DNA of 64,000 nt, from positions 744,001 through 808,000 of the forward strand of contig RXIV01000001.1 in assembly GCA_003989085.1 (NCBI GenBank). The letters run 5' to 3'. Under the pieces are notes generated by a model, which was not told the origin of the DNA, did no database searches, and saw nothing but the letters and a program-made list of their open reading frames with translations. Origin of the DNA: Candidatus Competibacteraceae bacterium. Its GTDB lineage: Bacteria > Pseudomonadota > Gammaproteobacteria > Competibacterales > Competibacteraceae. A program made the position numbers and the translations under genes. Positions 8,137 to 19,832 of this stretch are shown one piece after another; within the stretch, counting starts at the first letter, position 1, and each line of letters starts with the position of its first letter.

Positions 8137-11100
8137 CCGCCGGATCCCGCCCCACTGAAATGTCACGCGAAAGCGGGGCGCTGTTTTGCAGCCTGTTTGA
8201 ACATTCGCCAGTGGCCTATCAGTCCCTTGACAGTGAAGGACGCCTGATCGACTTCAACCACAAGCTGTGCGATCTGCTGGGCTATTCGCCTGCTGAATTG
8301 CTGGGCAGATCATTTGGCGAGTTTTGGGCGCAAGACGCCCGGCCGGGTTTTTCGGCTCAATTCGCTCAGTTTAAACAAGCTTGCGAGGTCAGCAGCGAGT
8401 TGCGGCTGCTCAGAAAGGACGGCGCAGAAATCTGCGTCCTTCTCGAAGGACGGGTTCAACGCGACCAGGACGGCCGCTTTATCCAGAGCTACTGCATCCT
8501 GTCCGATATTACCGAGCGTCGACGTAGTGAGCTGCGGATTCAACACCTCAACCGGGTCTATGCCGTGTTGAGCGCCATCAACCAGATGATTGCCCGTGAG
8601 CAGAACATTGATCGGGTATTTGAAGGCGCCTGCCGGATCGCCGTGGAGATCGGCGGATTTCGGATGGCCTGGGTCGGGCTGAATGACCCAGGCGCCAGAG
8701 AGTTACGTCCGGCGGCGTGTGCTGGAGTCGCCGAAGACTACCTGCGCTATGTTCACATTTCGCTCAACGATGATGAGCAAGGGCGTGGGCCGACCGGGAC
8801 CGCCTTGCGCGACGGATGCCATGTGCTGTGCCATGACTTCGCCACCGACCTGCGGATGGGTCCCTGGCGGGAACGGGCGCTGCGTCTGGGCTATCGCTCC
8901 TCGGCGGCTTTTCCGTTGGTCGTGGCGGGGATGGTGCGCGGGGTCTTCACCCTGTATGCCGGCGTTCCGGAATTCTTTAACGACGAGGAAGTGCGGTTGC
9001 TCGATGGTCTGGCCGCCGACATCAGCTTTGCCATGTCTGCGGCAGAAGCTGAGAGCGCCCGCCAACAGGCCGAGGCGCAACTCCTGCGCAGCGAGGCGCG
9101 ATTCTCCAGCATTTTTCACGGCAGCCCGCTGGCGATTGGGATTGGCTCCTATGAGGTTGGTGGGGCGCTGGTCGAGGTCAACGAGGCTTGGTTGCGGCTG
9201 CTCGGTTATGCGCGGCACGAGGTGATCGGCTGTTCGACCGAAGAGCTGAATCTCTATGTCCAGCCCGGTCAGCGCGATGCGATCATTGACCTGCTGCGCC
9301 AAGGCGTCCGGATTGAAAGCCGTGATATGCAAATGCGGCGCAAGTCCGGGGACGTCATTGATGTTCAGTACTCCGCCGAGTCCATTGACATCAGCGGTCG
9401 GCAACATCTTCTGGTCATGCTGGCCGACGTGACCAAGCTGCGCGAGGCGCAACGGGCGCTGGAAGACCATCAGGAGCGACTCGAAGATCTGGTGATCCAG
9501 CGCACCGCTGAACTAGCCACCGCCAAGGATGCCGCTGAAACCGCCAATCGCGCCAAGAGCGTATTTCTGGCCAACATGAGCCACGAGATTCGCACCCCGC
9601 TCAACGCCATTCTCGGCTTGGTCCATCTGTTACGCCGTCACGCCCGTGATCCTGACCAGGGTGACAAGCTGAACAAGGTGGCGGATGCAGCGCGGCATTT
9701 GCTGCAAATCATCAACGATATTCTCGACCTGTCCAAGATCGAGGCCGGCAAGCTGGCGCTGGAGCAGACTGAATTCGAGCTGGACACGGTGCTGCGCAAG
9801 GTCTGTGCGCTGGTGGCCGGTAAAGCGCAGGATAAGGATTTGGAGCTGGTGATGGCGATGGATCCGGAGTTGTCCTGCACCCGGATGCTGCGCGGCGATC
9901 CGACCCGACTGGCGCAAGCTCTGCTTAATTACCTCGGCAACGCAGTCAAGTTTACCGAGCGCGGATCGATCCTCCTGCGCGGGTGGGTGCTGGAGGACAA
10001 CGCCACCGATCTGCTAGTTCGGTTTGAGGTGCGAGACACCGGCATCGGCATTGTCCCGGAGGCGTTGCCGCGTCTGTTCGAGGCCTTCGAGCAAGCGGAT
10101 GGCTCCATCACCCGCCACCACGGCGGCGCTGGCCTGGGGTTGACCATCAATCGCCGGCTGGCGCAGTTAATGGGTGGCGCGGTGGGCGTCGAAAGCACGC
10201 CGGGTGTGGGCAGCCTCTTCTGGATCACTGTCCGGCTGAGCAAGAGCGCCCAGCCGCTGGCTGCGCGGGTCAGCGCCGGGTTACGGGGGCGACGGGTATT
10301 ACTAGCCGACGACTTGCCGGAAGCCCGGGCGGCGCTGGGCGATATGCTGAACATTCTGGGGCTGCGGACTACGATGGTTGAGTCCGGGACAGCAGCGCTG
10401 GAAGCGGTGGCCGCTGCTGACGCAACCGACGATCCCTTTGATCTGATTCTGCTGGACTGGCGGATGCCGGTGCTGGATGGTCTGGAAACCGCCTGCCGTT
10501 TGCAAACCCTGGCGCTGGCCCAGCCGCCGGTGGGCGTGTTGGTGACCGCCTACGATGGTCAGCATCTGCGGGAAGCTGCCCGACAAGCCGGGTTGCAGAC
10601 CGTACTGGCTAAACCGGTGACGCTCTCGGCGTTGCACGATGCGTTGGCGCAGGCCATGCACCGTCCAAATGAACCGGCGCCCGCCACGCTAAGTCCCTCA
10701 GCTGCCGAGCGGCTGCTGCGCCGTGATTATCGCTGCGCCCGGTTGCTGCTGGCCGAGGACAATGCGATCAATCAGGAAGTCGCGCTGGAATTGCTGCGCG
10801 AGGTCGGGTTGACGGTTGATCTGGCGGTGAATGGCGCTCAAGCGGTGGAGAAGGCGCGGCAAACCGCGTATGACCTGATCCTGATGGACGTGCAAATGCC
10901 GGTGCTGGATGGTCTGGAGGCGACGCGGGCCATCCGGCGATGGCCGGGCCGGGAACATACCCCCATCCTGGCCATGACTGCCAACGCTTTTGGCGAAGAC
11001 CGGGCTATTTGTCTGGCGGCGGGAATGAATGACCATATTGGTAAGCCGGTCGATCCCGACGTGCTGTTCACCGCCCTGCTGCAATGGTTGCCGCAACCAT

Positions 11101-11789
11101 TGGGCGATCGACTTCCAGCCGCGCCTGTGTGGGAGGAGGTTCCGGTGGCAGAGCCGATGTCGGCTGAACCCGCCATCCGGTTGGCAACGATTTCTGGTCT
11201 GGATGTCCATCGGGGGTTGCAGGGCGCACACGGACACATGGACCGTTACTTGCGGATTTTGCGGATTTTTGTGGATCACCACGCCGGAGAAATGACCGAT
11301 ATGCGCCGTGCTGTGGAAACCGGTCATGTGGATCAGATCGGGCAGCAGCTTCATTCGTTGCGCGGCGCCGCCGGGGTAGCGGGCGCGGTCCAGTTGCAGG
11401 CGCTGGCTACCGATTTGGAGAAGGCGCTTCGGGCCGGTCAGCCGCTGGCGGAACTGGCCTCCGGGGTTGAGGCATTGGCAGCGGCTCATACTGCGTTGAT
11501 TGCAGCGCTGGCGGCGGTGCTGCCGCCGGTCGAGGGCGATGTAGCGGCTGTTGTTGACTGGATACAGGTGCAAAGAGCAGTGGATCGGCTGGACGCCCTG
11601 CTGGCTGAGGACGATATTCAGGCCAATGCGGTTTTTCGGGAGGCCGCACCGACGCTGCGGGCGGCATTTGGCGAAGTCGCTACGGTTTTGGAGCGACAGA
11701 TCAACGGTTTTGCGTATCCGCAAGCCCTCGAAACTCTGCGCAGGATCAAGGCCGATGGTCCAACATTGCGCGGCGATCAAACTGGTTGA
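8133..11789 (+). CDS. Hybrid sensor histidine kinase (PAS-GAF-PAS-HisKA-HATPase-REC-REC-HPt)
   Basis: Large 1218-residue phosphorelay protein. In order: a PAS domain (about 15-135), a GAF domain (about 150-305), a second PAS (about 320-440), a coiled coil, the H box [11 protein letters not shown] with H484, an ATPase domain with DTGIGI and GAGLGL boxes, two receiver domains with acceptors D775 and D919, and an HPt domain with H1074 in LHSLRGAAG. No transmembrane segment is apparent, so it is probably cytoplasmic. The first receiver is more divergent than the second. The 3' end lies 18 bp before hrcA, so transcription may continue into the heat-shock genes. Confidence 0.93.
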   Translation: MTAGSRPTEMSRESGALFCSLFEHSPVAYQSLDSEGRLIDFNHKLCDLLGYSPAELLGRSFGEFWAQDARPGFSAQFAQFKQACEVSSELRLLRKDGAEICVLLEGRVQRDQDGRFIQSYCILSDITERRRSELRIQHLNRVYAVLSAINQMIAREQNIDRVFEGACRIAVEIGGFRMAWVGLNDPGARELRPAACAGVAEDYLRYVHISLNDDEQGRGPTGTALRDGCHVLCHDFATDLRMGPWRERALRLGYRSSAAFPLVVAGMVRGVFTLYAGVPEFFNDEEVRLLDGLAADISFAMSAAEAESARQQAEAQLLRSEARFSSIFHGSPLAIGIGSYEVGGALVEVNEAWLRLLGYARHEVIGCSTEELNLYVQPGQRDAIIDLLRQGVRIESRDMQMRRKSGDVIDVQYSAESIDISGRQHLLVMLADVTKLREAQRALEDHQERLEDLVIQRTAELATAKDAAETANRAKSVFLANMSHEIRTPLNAILGLVHLLRRHARDPDQGDKLNKVADAARHLLQIINDILDLSKIEAGKLALEQTEFELDTVLRKVCALVAGKAQDKDLELVMAMDPELSCTRMLRGDPTRLAQALLNYLGNAVKFTERGSILLRGWVLEDNATDLLVRFEVRDTGIGIVPEALPRLFEAFEQADGSITRHHGGAGLGLTINRRLAQLMGGAVGVESTPGVGSLFWITVRLSKSAQPLAARVSAGLRGRRVLLADDLPEARAALGDMLNILGLRTTMVESGTAALEAVAAADATDDPFDLILLDWRMPVLDGLETACRLQTLALAQPPVGVLVTAYDGQHLREAARQAGLQTVLAKPVTLSALHDALAQAMHRPNEPAPATLSPSAAERLLRRDYRCARLLLAEDNAINQEVALELLREVGLTVDLAVNGAQAVEKARQTAYDLILMDVQMPVLDGLEATRAIRRWPGREHTPILAMTANAFGEDRAICLAAGMNDHIGKPVDPDVLFTALLQWLPQPLGDRLPAAPVWEEVPVAEPMSAEPAIRLATISGLDVHRGLQGAHGHMDRYLRILRIFVDHHAGEMTDMRRAVETGHVDQIGQQLHSLRGAAGVAGAVQLQALATDLEKALRAGQPLAELASGVEALAAAHTALIAALAAVLPPVEGDVAAVVDWIQVQRAVDRLDALLAEDDIQANAVFREAAPTLRAAFGEVATVLERQINGFAYPQALETLRRIKADGPTLRGDQTG

Positions 11790-11807
11790 ATCCAAAGGAT
11801 CAACGCC

Positions 11808-12875
11808 ATGTCCAGTACTGAATCGACCGCAACGGCTTACCCCGCTCTCAGCGAGCGCGCGCAGCATTTACTGAAAGTGTTGGTCGAGCGCCATATTCGC
11901 GATGGCCAGCCAGTCGGATCGCGGACCTTGGCGCGGGATGCCGGCCTGGACCTGAGTTCGGCCACGGTGCGCAACGTCATGGCCGATCTGGAGGAACTTG
12001 GTTATCTCCGCGCCCCGCACACCTCCGCCGGTCGCGTGCCGACCGCACGCGGTTACCGCTTTTTCATCGACGCCCTGCTGAATGTGCGGCCACTGGATGA
12101 ACAGGCGGTGGAAACACTGCGTCGGCGGATTGATCAGCCGGTGCAAAACAGCGCCGAACTGGCCCGGTCGGTTTCTGATCTGCTGTCCGGCGTGACGCAT
12201 CTGGCCGGGGTGGTGATGCTGCCGCGCCGCAATGCGATCACCTTGCGCCATGTCGAGTTTTTGCCGCTGTCTGAAAACCGGGTGCTGGTCATTCTGGTGC
12301 TGAACAGTCAGGAGGTGCAAAACCGGATCATCCAGACCCGTCGGCCCTATAACGCCACCGAACTGCAACAAGCCGCTAATTACCTGAACGCCCAGTTCTC
12401 CGGCAAGAGTATCCGGCAGGTGCGGGAATCGTTGTTATCCGATTTGCGCGAGACCCGCGATAGTCTGGACCGGCTGATGCAAACCGTGGTCGAAATGGCC
12501 GAGCAGACCTTTGAAACTGAGGCGGATGGCGAAGATTATGTCGTCGCCGGCCAGACCCATCTAATGCAATGCGCGGATTTGTCGGACCTCGATAAACTGC
12601 GGCAGCTATTCGATGCCTTTAACCACAAGCAGGATTTACTGCACTTGTTCGATCAATGTCTGCATGCTGATGGCGTACAGATTTTCATTGGCGAGGAATC
12701 CGGTTTTGATGCGCTCAAGGGCTGTAGCGTGGTGACTGCGCCTTATACCGTTGAAGGACAGGTTTTAGGTGTGCTGGGCGTCATCGGACCCACCCGGATG
12801 GCTTACGGTCGAGTCATTCCAGTAGTGGACGTGACCGCCCGGTTGTTGGCGGCGGCGTTGAACAGCCGGGACTGA
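11808..12875 (+). CDS. hrcA: Heat-inducible transcription repressor HrcA
   Basis: Repressor that normally binds CIRCE elements upstream of chaperone operons. The winged-helix N terminus (VERHIRDGQPVGSRTLA, then LSSATVRNVMADLEELGYL and SAGRVPTARGYRFFID) is textbook HrcA, and the C-terminal GAF-like domain ends with YGRVIPVVDVTARLL. Length 355 residues. It lies directly downstream of the hybrid kinase and upstream of grpE-dnaK-dnaJ. I found no CIRCE repeat upstream of hrcA, grpE, dnaK or dnaJ, so its target site is not evident in this window. Confidence 0.95.
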   Translation: MSSTESTATAYPALSERAQHLLKVLVERHIRDGQPVGSRTLARDAGLDLSSATVRNVMADLEELGYLRAPHTSAGRVPTARGYRFFIDALLNVRPLDEQAVETLRRRIDQPVQNSAELARSVSDLLSGVTHLAGVVMLPRRNAITLRHVEFLPLSENRVLVILVLNSQEVQNRIIQTRRPYNATELQQAANYLNAQFSGKSIRQVRESLLSDLRETRDSLDRLMQTVVEMAEQTFETEADGEDYVVAGQTHLMQCADLSDLDKLRQLFDAFNHKQDLLHLFDQCLHADGVQIFIGEESGFDALKGCSVVTAPYTVEGQVLGVLGVIGPTRMAYGRVIPVVDVTARLLAAALNSRD

Positions 12876-12908
12876 AGCTCTGCTGTCCATCCGTTTTGCA
12901 GCGTTTCG

Positions 12909-12937
12909 CTTGAAATAGCCCGCGTTCATCCCCACTT
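12909..12937 (+). promoter_or_regulatory. Sigma-32 (heat-shock) promoter for grpE
   Basis: CTTGAAA at 12909-12915, a 14-bp spacer, then CCCCACTT at 12930-12937 closely match the sigma-32 consensus CTTGAA-N13-17-CCCCATnT. It lies in the hrcA-grpE gap, about 60 bp before the grpE ATG. The same 14-bp spacing occurs in the dnaK promoter. Confidence 0.8.
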
Positions 12938-12999
12938 CCCCGCTGCTCAGGGGCATGCAGCCCCGCCCAAATGTTCAAGAGTGACGGAGACCGCATCTC

Positions 13000-13620
13000 A
13001 TGACCCCTACTGACCCAACGCTCGATTCCCGCGCCCGCTCGGAGACCGCCGGATCGATCCACCCGTTTACTGAGGCTGAGGCTGCGCCGGTGCTTGAGGA
13101 AGAGCCGGCGGCCCTGGTCAATCGCGAGGAGATCGAAGTGTTGCAACGGGATCTCGACCAGGCGCTGGCCAAAGCCGACGACCACTGGAAACTCTATCTG
13201 GGCGCTCATGCCGAGATGGAAAACCTGCGTAAACGCACCGAGCGCGATGTGCAAAACGCCCACAAATTCGCCCTGGAACGGTTTTTCAGCGAGTTGCTGC
13301 CGGTGCGCGACAGTCTGGAACTGGGTCTGGCAGCGGCGGATGATGCGGCGGATGTGGCGCAGTTGCGGGCCGGGATGGAACTGACCCTGAAGCAGCTGGC
13401 GGCGGCGATGGAAAAGTCCGGCGCCCATGAGGTGAATCCAGCGGTCGGCGTTAAGTTCAATCCCGCCGAACACGAGGCGATGGCGATGATTCCGACTGAT
13501 CAGCAGGAAGCCAACACTATAGTGCAAGTCATGCAAAAAGGCTGTCGGCTCAATGAACGGCTGATCCGTCCAGCGAAGGTGTTGGTCGCTCAGGCTGTGC
13601 CTAAACCCGCCGCCGGGTGA
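13000..13620 (+). CDS. grpE: Nucleotide exchange factor GrpE
   Basis: Releases ADP from DnaK. A low-complexity acidic N terminus is followed by a helical stretch (EVLQRDLDQALAKADDHWK), the MENLRKRTERDV block, and a C-terminal beta domain with HEVNPAVGVKFNPAEHEAM and RPAKVLV, all typical of GrpE. Length 206 residues. It sits between hrcA and dnaK and has its own sigma-32-like promoter upstream. Confidence 0.96.
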   Translation: MTPTDPTLDSRARSETAGSIHPFTEAEAAPVLEEEPAALVNREEIEVLQRDLDQALAKADDHWKLYLGAHAEMENLRKRTERDVQNAHKFALERFFSELLPVRDSLELGLAAADDAADVAQLRAGMELTLKQLAAAMEKSGAHEVNPAVGVKFNPAEHEAMAMIPTDQQEANTIVQVMQKGCRLNERLIRPAKVLVAQAVPKPAAG

Positions 13621-13625
13621 ATTTT

Positions 13626-13649
13626 CCCTTCCTTGGCCTTGAGGAAGGG
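13626..13649. terminator. Hairpin between grpE and dnaK
   Basis: CCCTTCC and GGAAGGG form a perfect 7-bp stem with a 10-base loop just after the grpE stop codon. No T-run follows, so it may be a weak terminator, pause site or RNA-stability element and not a strong intrinsic terminator. Confidence 0.4.
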
Positions 13650-13690
13650 ATGCGCGAAACGCCGGGGTGGCTTGATCCGCGCCCGTTCCC

Positions 13691-13719
13691 ATTGAAAACC
13701 GGTTGCGCCGCCCCCACCT
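13691..13719 (+). promoter_or_regulatory. Sigma-32 (heat-shock) promoter for dnaK
   Basis: ATTGAAA at 13691-13697, a 14-bp spacer and CCCCACCT at 13712-13719 match the sigma-32 consensus with a single mismatch in the -35. It lies about 55 bp before the dnaK start and gives dnaK its own heat-inducible start separate from that of grpE. Confidence 0.7.
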
Positions 13720-13772
13720 TTGAGGCAGGCAAAGAGTCAACCACCAGATTTCGAGTTCAGAGAGCGTAGCTA

Positions 13773-15731
<1,959 letters not shown>

Positions 15732-15755
15732 CTGTTTCGGCTGCGATAGACTATG

Positions 15756-15790
15756 AATCCGGGGACGCCAAGCGCGTTCCCGGATTTTTG
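15756..15790 (+). terminator. Terminator or attenuator after dnaK
   Basis: AATCCGGG at 15756-15763 pairs with CCCGGATT at 15779-15786 and is followed by TTTGGTTT. The stem plus short T-run resembles a Rho-independent terminator. Because dnaJ starts 50 bp later on the same strand, it probably attenuates read-through and lowers dnaJ relative to dnaK (inference). Confidence 0.65.
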
Positions 15791-15835
15791 GTTTCTGACA
15801 GGCCCAACCCGGCGAGCACCCGCAAGTTTAAAACT

Positions 15836-16981
15836 ATGTCCAAACGCGATTATTACGAAACTCTCAATCTGAGCCGCAACGCCAGCGAAGCTGAAGTCAA
15901 GCAGGCGTACCGGCGGTTGGCGATGAAACATCATCCGGATCGCAATCCCGGCGATCAGGTCTCGGAGGAAAAATTCAAGGAAGCTAAAGAGGCCTATGAA
16001 GTCCTGAGCGATCCGCGCAAGCGGACTGCCTATGACCAGTTCGGCCATGCCGGCGTGGATCATTCAGTAGGCGGCGCCGGGGGCTTTGGTGGTGGTTTCG
16101 GTAACGCCGCTGATTTGGGTGACATTTTCGGTGGGGTATTCCGCGACATTTTCGGCGCTGGGCGCAGTGGCGGTGGTCAACAGGGCTATCGAGGCGCTGA
16201 CCTGCGCTACACCCTGGATTTAACCCTCGAGGAAGCGGTGTTCGGCACCACCGCCAAAATCCGGGTGCCGACCCTGGTGAGTTGCGCGGCCTGCGTCGGC
16301 ACCGGGGCCAAGCCCGGCACCAAGCCGACCACTTGTCCGACCTGCCGGGGTGTGGGCCAGGTGCGGATGCAGCAGGGATTCTTTTCGATCCAGCAGACTT
16401 GCCCACGCTGTCAGGGACGCGGCACCTTTATTCCTGAGCCGTGCGAGACCTGTCGGGGCGCTGGTCGGGTCGAGGAGCAGAAAACCCTGTCGGTCAAGGT
16501 GCCGTCCGGGGTGGATAACGGCGATCGGATTCGCCTGTCTGGAGAAGGGGAGGCCGGCGAGCAGAGCGGGCCGGCGGGCGATTTGTATGTGCAGATTCGG
16601 GTCAAGCCGCATCCGATTTTCACCCGTGAAGACAGTGACTTGTATTGCGATGTGCCGATCAGTTTCACCTCGGCGGCGCTGGGTGGAGAATTGGAAGCGC
16701 CGACCCTGGATGGGCGGGTTAGCCTGAAAATCCCGCCAGAAACCCAAACCGGCAAGGTGTTCCGGTTGCGCGGCAAGGGCGTCAAGCCGGTGCGCGGCGG
16801 GGCGACCGGCGATCTGTTGTGCCGGGTGGTGGTCGAGACCCCGGTTAACCTGACCAAGGAGCAGAAAGAGCTGTTGCAGAAACTGGCCGAGTCGATGGAA
16901 GCGGGCGGCAAACAGCACACCCCGCAGGAAGGCAGTTGGCTGGATGGCGTCAAGAAGTTCTTCGAGGAGATGAAGTTCTAA
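15836..16981 (+). CDS. dnaJ: Chaperone protein DnaJ (Hsp40)
   Basis: Co-chaperone that stimulates the DnaK ATPase. The J domain ([20 protein letters not shown], with HPD in [10 protein letters not shown]), a Gly/Phe-rich region, four CxxCxGxG zinc-finger repeats ([32 protein letters not shown]) and the C-terminal substrate domain are all intact. ATG 15836 gives 381 residues, the family norm; an in-frame start at 15788 would place the start inside the preceding terminator hairpin. Confidence 0.97.
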   Translation: MSKRDYYETLNLSRNASEAEVKQAYRRLAMKHHPDRNPGDQVSEEKFKEAKEAYEVLSDPRKRTAYDQFGHAGVDHSVGGAGGFGGGFGNAADLGDIFGGVFRDIFGAGRSGGGQQGYRGADLRYTLDLTLEEAVFGTTAKIRVPTLVSCAACVGTGAKPGTKPTTCPTCRGVGQVRMQQGFFSIQQTCPRCQGRGTFIPEPCETCRGAGRVEEQKTLSVKVPSGVDNGDRIRLSGEGEAGEQSGPAGDLYVQIRVKPHPIFTREDSDLYCDVPISFTSAALGGELEAPTLDGRVSLKIPPETQTGKVFRLRGKGVKPVRGGATGDLLCRVVVETPVNLTKEQKELLQKLAESMEAGGKQHTPQEGSWLDGVKKFFEEMKF

Positions 16982-17188
16982 AAAGCGGCTTGGCGCGAGC
17001 TTGCGTCCCTTTGATCAAGGCTGTTTAATCAAATGGTTATACAAAGCAGCCTTGTGCAGTGTTGCTATGGATTGTTGAAAATTGCGGTAAACGAGAGAAT
17101 GCAGCGGATTTGAACGCCAATTTAGCGTGTGCACTGTGGGGATGAGAAAGGGCGGCTGACGCCATTCCCACCTTGCCGAGATGATCTG

Positions 17189-19207
17189 ATGCAAATCACC
17201 AAAGTAATACTCAAGCAAGTTGTGTTGGCCTGCCTGGGGATCATCATGGGGCAGGCCAGGGGGGCCGAGGAGCCAGACTTAACCCAGCTTAGCATCGAGG
17301 AACTGATGCAGGTGAAGGTGGTGTCGGCGGCAAAGATCGAACAAGCCTTGCAAGACACGGCGGCGGCGGTTTTCGTCATAACCGCCGACGACATCCGCCG
17401 GTCGGGGGTAACCAACGTGATGGAGTCGCTGCGGCTCGCGCCCGGCGTGGAAGTGACCCGGATCGATTCCAGCCGCTGGGCCATCACCATTCGCGGTTTT
17501 AACGGCCGGTTTGCCAACAAGCTGTTGGTCTTGATTGACGGCCGTTCGGTCTATACCTCGCAGTTTTCCGGTGTGTATTGGGAAATCCAAGACCTGTTCT
17601 TGCCCGACATCGAACGGATCGAGGTCATTCGCGGTCCCGGCGGCAGTTTGTGGGGCAGCAACGCGGTCAACGGCGTCATTAACATCATCACCAAAAATAG
17701 CAAGAATACCCAAGGCGGGTTGGTGACGCTGACCGCTGGCAATGAAGAGCGGACCATTGCCGGAGTTCGCTATGGCGGCAAGCTCGGTGATAACGCGCAA
17801 TATCGAATTTATGGGCAGTTCAGTGACCGCGATGGTCTGGTTATGCCCGATGGTCGCGATGCCGGAGATGAATGGAGCATCGGCCGGGGCGGATTCCGTT
17901 TGGATTGGACGCCCTCTGCCCAGGACACGGTCGCCGTGCAAGGTGACCACTATAACGGAGATTTCGATCAGAATTATGTGGTCCCTACCTTCGTTTCGCC
18001 GTATTCCAAGCAGTCATTGTTCCAGGCTAATGACTCAGGTGGTAGCGTGCAGGCGCGCTGGGAGCATCAATACTCCGCGACATCACGGATGGGATTACAA
18101 GTTTATTATCAAAATGCCGATCGTAGCGATCCTCTTTACATAGCGGATTCGAAGACGTTTGATCTGGATTTTCAGCATAATTTCGCACTGACTGATCGAC
18201 AAGAAGTAGTCTGGGGCGTGGGGTATCGTCGTAATCAGGATCATTTTACCGATACCGAGTTTAGCGTCGTTAGCCCTAATCAATTGACGACGGATTTGTT
18301 TAGCGCCTTCGCACAGGATCAAGTGGAACTGATCCCGGAGCAATTGCGCCTGACCGGTGGCGTTAAGGTCGAGCACAATGATTACACGGGTTGGGAATGG
18401 CAGCCCAGCATCCGCATGATCTGGACACCGCATACCGACCAGCGGTTGTGGGCGGCGATATCGCGCGCTGTCCGCACGCCCTCGCGCGGTGAGGAGGACG
18501 CACGGGTAAATCTGTATGTCATACCACCCTCCCCCTTGACAGGTAATCTGCCCACGCTCTTTTCCATTTATGGTAACAGTCAACTCAATTCGGAAACGCT
18601 GATTGCCTATGAGATGGGTTATCGCACCCGGTTGGCAGAACGTCTTTCCGTGGATGCTACCGCTTTCTACAATGACTACAACCAGATTATCTCCGCAGTC
18701 GCAGGAGCGCCGTTTCCAGAAACCAGAATCATCCCACCCTATTTGGTGGTGCCGCTCCAATTGCAAAATTCTGCATCGGGTTATAACACTGGATTTGAAT
18801 TGGCGGCGGACTGGCGTCCGACTCAAGACTGGCGGCTGCAATTCGCCTATTCGTATTTGCATCAGGACATCATTGGAAGCAATGGGCCAGTCTTTGGCAG
18901 CGGCAATCTGAATCAGATTTCGCTACTTTCATCCTGGACGTTACCCAATCAACTCGAATTGGATGCATGGGGGCGTTACGTCAATTTTGATGGCGAGATT
19001 CGCACCCTTTCCCCATTCGGCAACGTCCAGATCGATCCTTATTTCAACCTGAGCCTGCGCTTGGGATGGCGGCCCCGCAAGGATTGGGAATTGTCGCTGG
19101 TAGGCACCAATCTGCTGGGCAGTCACTTGGAATATGTGCAGGAAGCCTACACGTTTCCGGTCGAAGTCCAACGCAGCATCTACGGCCAGGTGAAATGGTC
19201 GTTCTAA
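17189..19207 (+). CDS. TonB-dependent receptor
   Basis: Outer-membrane beta-barrel with N-terminal plug. ATG 17189 gives a 25-30-residue signal peptide (ITKVILKQVVLACLGIIMG..ARGAEE). The plug shows VKVVSAAKIEQALQDTAAAV, LRLAPGVEV, GFNGRFANKLLVLIDGRSVY and IERIEVIRGPGGSLWGSNAVNGVINIITK; the C terminus ends with an aromatic (VKWSF) as in barrel proteins. Length about 672 residues. A family TonB box is not obvious. The gene overlaps the next gene, a YfiR-like protein, suggesting it is the outer-membrane part of a signalling cascade and not a simple nutrient importer. Ligand unknown. Confidence 0.92.
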   Translation: MQITKVILKQVVLACLGIIMGQARGAEEPDLTQLSIEELMQVKVVSAAKIEQALQDTAAAVFVITADDIRRSGVTNVMESLRLAPGVEVTRIDSSRWAITIRGFNGRFANKLLVLIDGRSVYTSQFSGVYWEIQDLFLPDIERIEVIRGPGGSLWGSNAVNGVINIITKNSKNTQGGLVTLTAGNEERTIAGVRYGGKLGDNAQYRIYGQFSDRDGLVMPDGRDAGDEWSIGRGGFRLDWTPSAQDTVAVQGDHYNGDFDQNYVVPTFVSPYSKQSLFQANDSGGSVQARWEHQYSATSRMGLQVYYQNADRSDPLYIADSKTFDLDFQHNFALTDRQEVVWGVGYRRNQDHFTDTEFSVVSPNQLTTDLFSAFAQDQVELIPEQLRLTGGVKVEHNDYTGWEWQPSIRMIWTPHTDQRLWAAISRAVRTPSRGEEDARVNLYVIPPSPLTGNLPTLFSIYGNSQLNSETLIAYEMGYRTRLAERLSVDATAFYNDYNQIISAVAGAPFPETRIIPPYLVVPLQLQNSASGYNTGFELAADWRPTQDWRLQFAYSYLHQDIIGSNGPVFGSGNLNQISLLSSWTLPNQLELDAWGRYVNFDGEIRTLSPFGNVQIDPYFNLSLRLGWRPRKDWELSLVGTNLLGSHLEYVQEAYTFPVEVQRSIYGQVKWSF

Positions 19208-19815
19208 AACCACCATCGGAATCGGCCTCGTCCGGTGGGGGCGAGACCGGCAGTCAAGGGTTGGCATTAGGCCACGTCTGCCATCAGTCCCAGTGGCGGA
19301 AGATCTTGGCGAAATTACTGCTGGGCAGTCTGCTGCTAGGAAGCAATGTCTGGGCTACCGAATTCGACGAATATGCAGTCAAGGCCGCTTATTTATACAA
19401 TTTCGCCAAATTTATAGAATGGCCACCAGGAGCATTCGCCAGCACCGATGCGCCGCTGTGGATTTGCATTGTCGGAGACAATCCATTCGGCAATGCACTG
19501 GCGGCGCTCTATGGCAAGACTGTAGAGAAGCATCCAGTGGCGATGCGCCCTATCTCCACAGAGGGCTTCGACCAGTGCCATATCGTGTTCATCGGTCACA
19601 TTGAGGCGGGCAGCTTCAAGACTCTTCTGGCAAAACTCCGGCGCTTGCCGATCTTGACCGTCAGCGACATCAGCGACTTCGCACGGACCGGTGGCATGAT
19701 TGGCCTGGTTGAGACTGACCAGCACATTCGTTTTGACATTAACCTAACCGCGACCCGCCAGGCTGGCCTCAAGCTAAGTTCCCAACTACTCAAGCTGGCT
19801 ACCATCGTAGAGTAG
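19195..19815 (+). CDS. YfiR-like periplasmic protein (DUF4154 family)
   Basis: The mature part starts after a hydrophobic signal (KILAKLLLGSLLLGSNVWA) and carries the family pattern EYAVKAAYLYNFAKFIEWP, ICIVGDNPFG, CHIVFIGH and ILTVSDISDFARTGGMIGLV, ending in NLTATRQAGLKLSSQLLKLA. In Pseudomonas, YfiR is a periplasmic repressor of the diguanylate cyclase YfiN. Start is uncertain: ATG 19195 overlaps the receptor stop by 13 bases and gives a long N-terminal extension; TTG 19261, preceded by CAAGGG, would give a normal 32-residue signal peptide. Next comes a membrane hybrid kinase, its likely partner. Confidence 0.85.
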   Translation: MVVLKPPSESASSGGGETGSQGLALGHVCHQSQWRKILAKLLLGSLLLGSNVWATEFDEYAVKAAYLYNFAKFIEWPPGAFASTDAPLWICIVGDNPFGNALAALYGKTVEKHPVAMRPISTEGFDQCHIVFIGHIEAGSFKTLLAKLRRLPILTVSDISDFARTGGMIGLVETDQHIRFDINLTATRQAGLKLSSQLLKLATIVE

Positions 19816-19832
19816 AACAGCGGAATACCTGA

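Noticed and set aside
12876-13772. Possible CIRCE element at grpE/dnaK
   Set aside because: Neither TTAGCACTC nor GAGTGCTAA, nor a close variant with the right spacing, was found in these leaders.
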